Below, piece after piece: positions 56,267 through 64,000 of a stretch of DNA of 64,000 bases. The stretch is from Artocarpus heterophyllus. Lineage: Eukaryota > Streptophyta > Magnoliopsida > Rosales > Moraceae. The stretch spans positions 31,339,346 through 31,403,345 of the forward strand of contig CM046350.1 in assembly GCA_025403435.1 (NCBI GenBank). Reading direction: 5' to 3'. Position 1 is the first letter of the stretch. Each line of letters begins with the position of its first letter. The notes under the pieces were generated by a model. It made no database searches, had not been told where the DNA came from, and saw only the letters and a list, made by a program, of their open reading frames with translations. Made by a program: the position numbers and the translations under genes.

Positions 56267-59200
56267 GACTTAACATAATACAACATTTCATACGTAACAT
56301 AATATGACATGACAAATCAGTGATCATGTATTTCATAATTTTTATGAAAACATGTAAAACGGTTTATTTAAAAATTGTTCATACTGTACGTGAGATTCAT
56401 ACTTACCATGATTCTGAGCTAAGCGGTCCCAATTATATCTCGTCAATCCTATAATCTAGAAAGCATCCTTGACAATGGTCCTAGACTGACCACAGGTGGC
56501 GAGGAATGTTTCTTGGAGATTGTCCATTGCTAGAAATGTCATTATGTGTGACGAATCTACCTACATGGCTGTTGCATAGCTACTTAAACAAACAATTCTT
56601 TAGATTACACAATTTTGATAAACATTTTTTTAAAAAAAAACTTTTTTAAAAATTAACTTTGCTAATTAATTTAATTTAAAACTATTTTTTCTTTTTTATT
56701 ACAATAGAATTGGTAACATATTATAGTGGTTTAACAATGATCCAATACATACATATTACTAGTGTCATACAATTTTGTATATTATCAAAAGAGGCATAAT
56801 TTTCAAAACTAAGTGCGAAAATTAAAGCGTGCGGTACCCATTTCCCTTGTCTCCACTTCGCCATTTGTCCATTAGGTATTACTGATAGGTTGTTTACCTA
56901 TAATATGAACATTCTTGAAGGAGCTTTCGCTCACAAGTAAGAACTATAAGTCACAAAACATTTAAAATATCATATAGCAATAATATGGATGTGCCAATTA
57001 TGTTCAGTTATGATCTTCTTTTATTATTTTATTGGGCCCTAGTAACTGTACTGATTGCGCACGATCAACAGGAAGTTATGGTTTCTAAGGTCCCAACAAC
57101 ACTATGGTATAGTTCATTTATAATTATGTATTTAAATCTTAAGCCTCCCATAGATCAAGAGGTTGGTACAACCTTCATATTTAATTTTTTCTTAAGCATT
57201 TCACTGAACTAATTAATGAGTATGCAATATGGCATGGCATCGCTTACTTAAGCATAAAATTTAGACATGCTTTACTACTTAGTAAAAATATGGAATATTT
57301 ATTTTCAAATTATTCGTACTGCAAGTGAGATTCCTACTAACCTATTTTCTTATCGTAGGTTTCTACATAGTTAGAATTTCCTATCCTCTATTGGGACAAA
57401 TTCTATATAAAACACCAATTAAGAATGCGTAAGAACAACTTCATTTTATGCTTTTTTTTTGTGGTGGTGATCCACACCCTCCGGTTTCCAGAGCCTATCA
57501 CAGAAGGCATGAACACTTTATATAAAGGGCCCCTCAACTCCTATAGGGTTTATTCAACTAATCTGGAGTCGACCCATAGAGAGACCCGAAGGCGGCAAGA
57601 GTCTCCCAACACTGGTAGCTGCATTCACAAGGATTTTGTGCTATTTTTATTTTTGCATAATAGTTAGAATTTTGATCATTATTTTAGATCGTAATTCCTT
57701 TTGTCAAAGAATCATAAAAATTATTATTCCTATTACAAGGATTAATTAATTAAATTCTCATAAAATTTTAGTTTTTCCTTAATTGTCTTTAATTAATGTT
57801 AAGATTGATAATTAATTAATTTAAATATTTAATTAATTATCTTATCATTACTAAGCTTACATGACTTCAATTAACTAAATTAAAAATTATATAACTTCAT
57901 GGTTCTTGAACTAAGTACTAATTAACTATTTTCTTAATTCATTTAGTGGGCTTATAATTGGTTTAAAACCCAATTAAGCCCAAATATAATTCTAAGGCAT
58001 TCTATATGTTGCATCGTTAAAACTTTGACCCGAGTGGCTTTTGCATTAAAGCAGATGTTAGACCCAAGTCTAACATCATAACACTAAGAATCTAACGTAT
58101 CGGGTTTTCATGATAGCAGATAGTAGCTTTAATGTTCATTTGAAAACTGTTAAAGTTTATTCCTTTTTATCTTTTGGAAACTATGTCCTTATAACTCAAA
58201 TTTTTGTATCAAAATCATACTTTAAAGTATCATCCAAAAGTTATAAAATACTAAATCTTAGGCTCATATAGTATGTCTTGAGCATCGTAATTTTTTTGTT
58301 TGTCAAAAAATAGGATTTTATTACCAAGTGAATATTTATTTTATAAATTAGTACTAAGAAATACTTTTTAGATAGTTTTAAAAAGTTACTGTAAAATTAT
58401 ATGTTAAAGATAGTTTTTCTTTTAAAGTTTTTCTTCATGGAAGTTACTAGTTTTTAAATACAGAGATTAAAAACTTCCATGCTTATTTAAAATTATGTTC
58501 ATTATCTTTAGCATATTCATCTTCCGCTTAAATTTTGCAAACTTTACCGGTTAAAAAGTTTTGACAATTTTTACTAATCCAATTTAAAGTCCATCTTAGA
58601 AGCACATTTTCGCAAAAGTTTCTTCATGGAAGTTGTTTGAATTTTCGAAATCTAAAAGTTGTGTTCGACAAAAATTACAGTTCTGCAAAACATTACAGCC
58701 CACAAATATAGTTTTTCATAGTTTTGGAAAACTATCTAGTACTCTATTTTACAGGTAGATTTTCGAAAAATTTTGTTCACAAAAGTTGTCTGCCTTATCG
58801 AAAATTAAAGCTTACGTGTATCGGTGAAAATTGTAATTTGGGCCCAAAATGACCCAGAATGTTAAAAAATGATGGCTGCCTGCTGGAAATAGTTTTGACA
58901 GCAACCAAAACAACTTTTTTTAGGCATCCATGAGCAATTTTGAAAAACAACCTAGAAAACTATCTTAAAGTCAAAACTGCAGTTTTTATAGTCATGGAGT
59001 TTTGTTGAAAATATCAAAATCAAAAAGTTTTGTGTTCCAAAAAAGTTTAAAATCAGAATCTAAGGTTTCCATTTTTGTAATAAAAAACTGTGGAAATTTT
59101 TTTTTTCCACAACAATAAACATGCATGAATCAAAACTAAACATATACAACCTAAACTTATTACAACATAATACATACTAAACTACAACAACTGACATAAA

Positions 59201-59892
59201 TAAAAATTATTACAACCTATTTCCTTACTAAAACATAAACTTAACTTATAAAAGTATAAAATTTAATTAACTAAAAGATTAAAGGAATAAAGTTTAGAAC
59301 TTTTACCTTTGAAGACATTTCCTTGATGACCACCTCTAAGAAAGCCTTGTTCTCCCTCTGCTTCTTCTTAGTTGGTCACTAAAACATAAACTAAATAAGT
59401 AAAAATTCAATCTTTATTTTATCTATGTAAATAAAAAGGAAGGATTTGAAATTACCATTAATGATCACTATAAAAACTTCAACTTTATCTTTCTTCTTCT
59501 AACCCTTCTAGCTCCTCCTTTCCTTTCTGAGGGAAAGTTTTCTCGGAGAAAATGGTTTGGGGAAACCGATTCTTAAGAGAAAGAAAAGGAAGAAATTTCT
59601 TGGAGAAACCATGTGTTGGAACCGGTTATGGAGAATGAAAAAGAGAGGAAATTTTTTTGAAGAATATATTAAGCTAAAACCAGTTTTAGGAGGGAAAATG
59701 GGAAGAAAATTTGGAGAAATGCCCTTGGACACATATGGATTGAAAGAGAAAATTAGGGAAAATTGGAGACCAAAATATGGTCTTGTGATGGTACACATGC
59801 TTATAGACCAAGGTTAATATAATTGCTTCACCTAACTTATGCATAATTAATCTCCTAAGTAACTTTGATGAGTAAGATTTTTAGGCTAAGGA
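56267..59892. other. AT-rich noncoding region with diverged repeats
   Basis: No gene recognised. Contains the second copy of the 43848-44220 repeat (56826-57190), a short less AT-rich stretch of unknown origin (about 57465-57640), the partner of the 12840 repeat (58340-58690), and an A/G-rich stretch (59557-59780) whose open frames on both strands have no recognisable domain. Parts may be old gypsy LTR sequence. AAGGA at 59888-59892 is the left TSD of the next solo LTR. Confidence 0.5.
56826..57190. repeat. Second copy of the 43848-44220 noncoding repeat
   Basis: Shares the string order CCATTT...CTCCAC..TCGCCA...CCATTAGGT.TT..TGATAGGTT...ATAACATGAACAT-like with 43848-44220, and later GGTCCCAACAACAC and TAGATC.AGAGGTT. 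Diverged by substitutions and indels. Without the nested copia insertions the copies would lie about 1.4 kb apart. Confidence 0.65.
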
Positions 59893-60201
59893 TGTCACAA
59901 CCCGCCTTTTAAGGTCTGTGATAAACCTTTTTCTTACTTACATATAGGCAAAAACTTAGAAATTTTTTTTTTCACATACAAATTATAACATCTTTTGAAA
60001 CACAAATATATACATATATTTACATAATACACTCTCTCTTACAACACTGTTTGCCAAGTACTCACGAGAGAGGTTTTTGTCTTACTTCACTATGTTACAA
60101 CCTTTATACACACGTTTTAAAATAACTTAAAATATACTACAGTAGAAACATAACTACGGCAGAATCTATACCCATTCTGCACACTAATCATCCCTCCGCC
60201 A

Positions 60202-61970
60202 GCTCATTAATGAAATTATTCTGACCTTCTTGTGAGAATACTTATAGCATGAAACACTTAATGAGCTTGCACCCAGTAAGTCCTAATACAGCCTACATCC
60301 ACATTCAATACAATGCATGATCCAGTTATGCTTTCTTATGAACATTCTTTATCCTTTTCATATCTTGTCTCTTACTAGGGCCCAAGTGTTCGTACCATTG
60401 CACACATAGGTCTACATGACATCGAGACCATACTATATCCTTAAACTCCTCTTGATTCAGGAGTCGGTACGACACTCTTCTTAATTCTGGTGATATAGTT
60501 ACCATTCTAATTATTTTGGTTATCATACCATGCATGAAGTTATAATCACATGTTATACACAAGACATAAATATTCTTGTACAGTATAGTACATACAGGTA
60601 CATACTTCATATACTCACAGGTACAAATTAATATACACACAGGTATACAACATAATATACACACAGGTATTTATTCTGTATACTCATAGGTATACACTAA
60701 TGTACTTATAGGTACTCATATTATGGCATACACACAGGTATTCACCTTGATATACACACAGGTATACATACACATATATCACATTCTATACGTACAATTC
60801 CATAATGTAGGTGGGATGGGTACTTACTTGGTTTTGGGTTGTTGTGTACTTAGACCTCAATTCCTTCTTTTCTAGTCTTCTAGGATCTTGTTGGCCAATT
60901 ACAAAGCTATTAGCCAAATTGCACTACTTCCTCTATGTCTCAAAACAAAATGTTCGTTAGTTAATCAATCGAATTGTATAACTATACGCAACTCCAATAA
61001 CCACTGGTTTTCTTATTCTACCCTATCGTCTCTAATGAAGAGCGAAAATCTTTCTAATCATTCATTTTTCCCTTTTGGAAGCTCATCAATGAAATTATTT
61101 TGACCTTCTTGTGGGAATACCTACAGCATGAAACACTTAATGAGCTTGCGTCTAGTAAGTCCCAATACAGCCCACATGCACATTCAATACAATGCATGAT
61201 CTAGTTATGCTTTCTTATGAACATTCTTTATCCTTTTCATATCTTATCTCTTACTAGTGCTCAAGTGTTCGTACCATTGCACATATAGGTCTACGTGACA
61301 CCGAGACCATACTATATCCTTAAACTCCTCTTGAGTCAGGGGTCGGTACAATACTCTTCTTAATTCTAGTGATATAGTTACTAGTCCAATTATTTTGGTT
61401 ATCATACCATGCATGAAGTTATACTCACATGTTATACACAAGACATAAATATTCTTGTACAATATAGTACACACAGGTACATACTTCATAAACTCACAGG
61501 TACACATTAATATAAACACATGTATACAACATAATATGCACATAGGTTTTTATTCTGTATACTCATAGGTATACACTAATGTACTTATAGGTGCTCATAT
61601 TATAGCATACATATAGGTATTTACCTTGATATACACACAGGTATACATACACATATATCACATTCTATACCTACAATTCCATACTGTAGGTAGGATGGGT
61701 ACTTACTTGGTTTTGGGTTGCTGTGTATTTAGACCTCAGTTCCTTCTTTCCTAGTATTCTAGGATCCTGTTGGCCAATTACAAAGCTATTAGCCAAATTT
61801 CACTACTTTCTCTATGTCTCAAAACAAAACGTTCGTTAGTTAATAAATCGAGTTGTATAACTATGCATAACTCCGATAACCATTGGTTTTCTTATTCTTA
61901 TCTTATTCTACCTTATCGTCTCTAATGAAGAGCAAAAATCTTTCTAATCATTCCTTTTTCCTTTTTGGAA
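60202..61970. repeat. Tandem duplication of about 880 bp inside the solo LTR
   Basis: GCTCATTAATGAAATTATTC at 60202 recurs as GCTCATCAATGAAATTATTT at 61081 and the match runs on to about 61970. The copies differ by scattered substitutions. Each copy holds a cluster of short units around ACACAGGTAT (60570-60775 and 61440-61650). Confidence 0.93.
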
Positions 61971-63495
61971 GGTTTCGGAGTGGTTCGGGTTTCTTGGGCA
62001 AAAATGATGATTTTGCCCTCGGTGGGTCTCCTAAATTTCCCAAGCTTGACTTTGCTATTCTAGTGAAAAGAGCTATGTATTGACCTTAGAATATTACCCT
62101 AGGGCGTCGCATTTCCTTATTATACACCTTGCCCTAATTTAGTAAAACTTTGCAATTTTGTCCCTTATTTGAAAATTTTGACAATTTTACCCTTAGGATT
62201 GAATTTAATCTTTTTAAACCATAATTTGCCATTTTTTGCAAGCATCATTTTTGCTCAAAGTACCATACCCTAAATCCGTTTGAAAAATAACGTTTTTGCC
62301 CTTTTAAAATTTTTTACAATTTTAACAAATTTTTGTAAAATTAATATCTCACAATCGATCGCGATTTTCGACGAACTATTTGCAATGCCTAGCAGTTTCA
62401 TTGAGATTTACAACTTTTGTGTTTTAACTTTTTTAAAATTCTCACTACACAGGGGTGTTTTTGGGCATTTTTCAATTCTGTCGAGAAGAAAATTCTTCTT
62501 ACAATTTAGTCCTTAGATCATTTTTGTAAAAATCCATTTTTAAACAGCATATCTACCCCTGTGAAGGCAGTTCCAACCCTTGTCTAACCCATTTTCATGT
62601 CCAAACACCATTTTTACAAAACTAACATTAAAATTACAAAAATAAGCTATTTTGTATAAAATACCATTTTGCACAATAAACCCTAAATTTTCACAATACC
62701 AACATACCATAAATCATATATCCATGGGATTTAATCAAAATTTTGCTTGAATACCCACATACTTTTGAGAGAATAAAAATCAAAATAAAAACCACAAATT
62801 TTAAAACTTTAAAAGATCAAAACTTACCCAAATGGAGACTTTATGCTTCTAGCCTTCCAAGGCTCCTTTGAAACCTCTTTCCTATGCATTTTTCATGCAA
62901 AAATACCATGAATCAACTTTCCTTCCTTAACCCAAGAAAAACCACAAGAAACCTTGAAAAAAGTTTAGGTTTTTACCTTAAAACTTGACAAAATTCCTTG
63001 AGCTTTGTTCTTTGAACTTAATTGGGGTTAATTTTGCAAAGATGTGAAGTTTAAAATTTTTGGGAAAGCTCATCAATAGCTGCCGTGGGGGTGAGGAAGA
63101 GAAAATGAAGAAATTTTGGCTTGGTTTAACATTTAATTCATGTTTATCTCTTAGGGTGACTCACCAAGTAATCCATGAGGTTACTAATGTGGCTCAATAT
63201 GATTGGGCCACCTTTCATGGCTTGGTGGCCCAATGAAATCCTAATGGATCTCCACTTGGTGGGCCTCAAAAATTTATACTGTGTAATTTTTTACCAAACA
63301 GTATTTTTCTTATATTGAAGTGGTAAAATCAGTGCAAAGCATATTCGTAGACTGTATAAAATATTTTACTTGCCTTTAGTGTATTTTTGGAGGTCAAACA
63401 AAACATTTTCTATATCTGCGTTTTCACTTTGCAGTATTCTTATACCACATCAGGCTCCCTTTTACACTGGTTTAGGGTTTTGGTGGGCTCTATAT

Positions 63496-63507
63496 CTTAT
63501 ATATACC
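63496..63507 (-). promoter_or_regulatory. TATA box of the 3.9-kb solo LTR
   Basis: On the minus strand GGTATATATAAG, about 280 bp from the inferred LTR start. It supports the minus orientation. Confidence 0.5.
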
Positions 63508-63783
63508 TTAATTACCCATCCGTTTATATCACAATTTTATAATTAATTGTGATATAAAATTTATTTTATGGATATTATTTACAAATTTTTGACTATTTAA
63601 ACTCATAAAATATGTGTTAACAATATCCAACATTGCATCACGTTCATAGTAGAATTTTCGATTAATACCGCTTATTTATACATTATCACAATTTTTACAG
63701 AACATACAAATTTTAACGGTAAATTCATTAATTAAACTCAATTAAATATTAGATTTTATTAATGAATTTCCCTGGTCATTACA

Positions 63784-64000
63784 AAGGAAGCCTAATGGAG
63801 GCGCCAATTTGCTAATGAAAGGTGACAAGATTTTGTCTCATAAGTGCACCTCGGACAAAATCAAATCAAGTCCATCTCAAAGTTAACTCTTTGTCCTTGA
63901 AGCTTATCCTTTAAGATTCCCATCAAACAGATGAATTTTATGCTATTGGGGGATGACTAACTTAACTGATGGGAAAATTTAATTTTCGACAGGACCTTTC
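63784..64000. other. Unassigned flank at the window end
   Basis: Begins with the right TSD copy AAGGA. Nothing recognisable in the remaining bases. Confidence 0.5.

Larger units (their letters stand above)
59893..63783 (-). repeat. 3.9-kb solo LTR, probably of a Ty3/gypsy element
   Basis: Starts TGTCACAACCCGCC and ends GGTCATTACA on the plus strand, flanked by a perfect 5-bp duplication AAGGA (59888-59892 and 63784-63788). Neither PBS nor PPT adjoins it, so it is solo. Orientation is inferred as minus: it then begins TGTAATGACC, a common start of long plant gypsy LTRs, and has a TATA box (63507-63496) about 280 bp in. It contains an ~880-bp tandem duplication. Element family not certain. Confidence 0.85.

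Noticed and set aside
59508..59817. Open frames of 86-96 codons on both strands
   Set aside because: Overlapping open frames on both strands in A/G-rich DNA with no domain; likely noncoding.
56267..59892. A complete LTR or element filling this region
   Set aside because: It resembles old gypsy LTR sequence in composition, but no TG...CA ends with matching TSD could be found.
1..64000. CRISPR arrays, bacterial defence systems, tRNA or rRNA genes
   Set aside because: None seen. Direct repeats here are LTRs or tandem duplications, and all recognisable proteins are retrotransposon proteins or a plant DCD protein.

Overview
This window looks like a plant nuclear genome, most likely an angiosperm (probably eudicot). 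It is AT-rich, intron-bearing and almost wholly built of nested LTR retrotransposons, with one broken host gene. I see no rRNA, tRNA, CRISPR array or bacterial-style operon. All element boundaries below were placed by reading LTR ends (TG...CA), target-site duplications (TSDs), primer-binding sites (PBS) and polypurine tracts (PPT) by eye.

Left nest (1-12496). A minus-strand Athila-type Ty3/gypsy element (8621-12496) was invaded by a plus-strand gypsy element, here GypB (4368-8620). GypB was invaded by a second gypsy element, CRM#1 (1-4367). CRM#1 was split by a 2031-bp copia LTR (1476-3506, TSD AGACT), now a solo LTR. The left ends of all three gypsy elements lie outside the window. An AT-rich spacer with noncoding repeats follows (12497-14195).

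Middle (14196-40769). CRM#2 (14196-20939, minus, TSD CAACT) is complete and structurally the youngest. Next comes a decayed host gene on the minus strand encoding a DCD (Development and Cell Death) domain protein. Its remains lie at 30602-33155 and 22622-23198, and a complete copia element, CopB (23199-30323, TSD CAAAC), separates the two parts. GypC (33782-40769, minus) is a third relative of the CRM elements and has two LTRs but no visible TSD.

Right (40770-64000). An AT-rich spacer with a GC-rich island and a 180-bp tandem duplication leads to a solo copia LTR (44688-56266, TSD GACTT). A complete copia element, CopA (44930-54617, TSD AGGTC), is inserted inside it. CopA is of the same family as the solo LTR at 1476. 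More noncoding repeats follow, then a 3.9-kb solo LTR (59893-63783, TSD AAGGA) that contains an ~880-bp tandem duplication.

No element appears autonomous now. The four related gypsy elements share one organisation: gag, protease, charged linker, reverse transcriptase, RNase H, integrase. Their pol frame runs through the PPT and into the 3' LTR, which suggests CRM-type (centromeric) chromoviruses. Both complete copia elements keep one continuous frame broken only by stop codons. Both also have structured leaders rich in inverted repeats that share the octamer CCCCTAGG. Those leaders are the most unusual signal I found.
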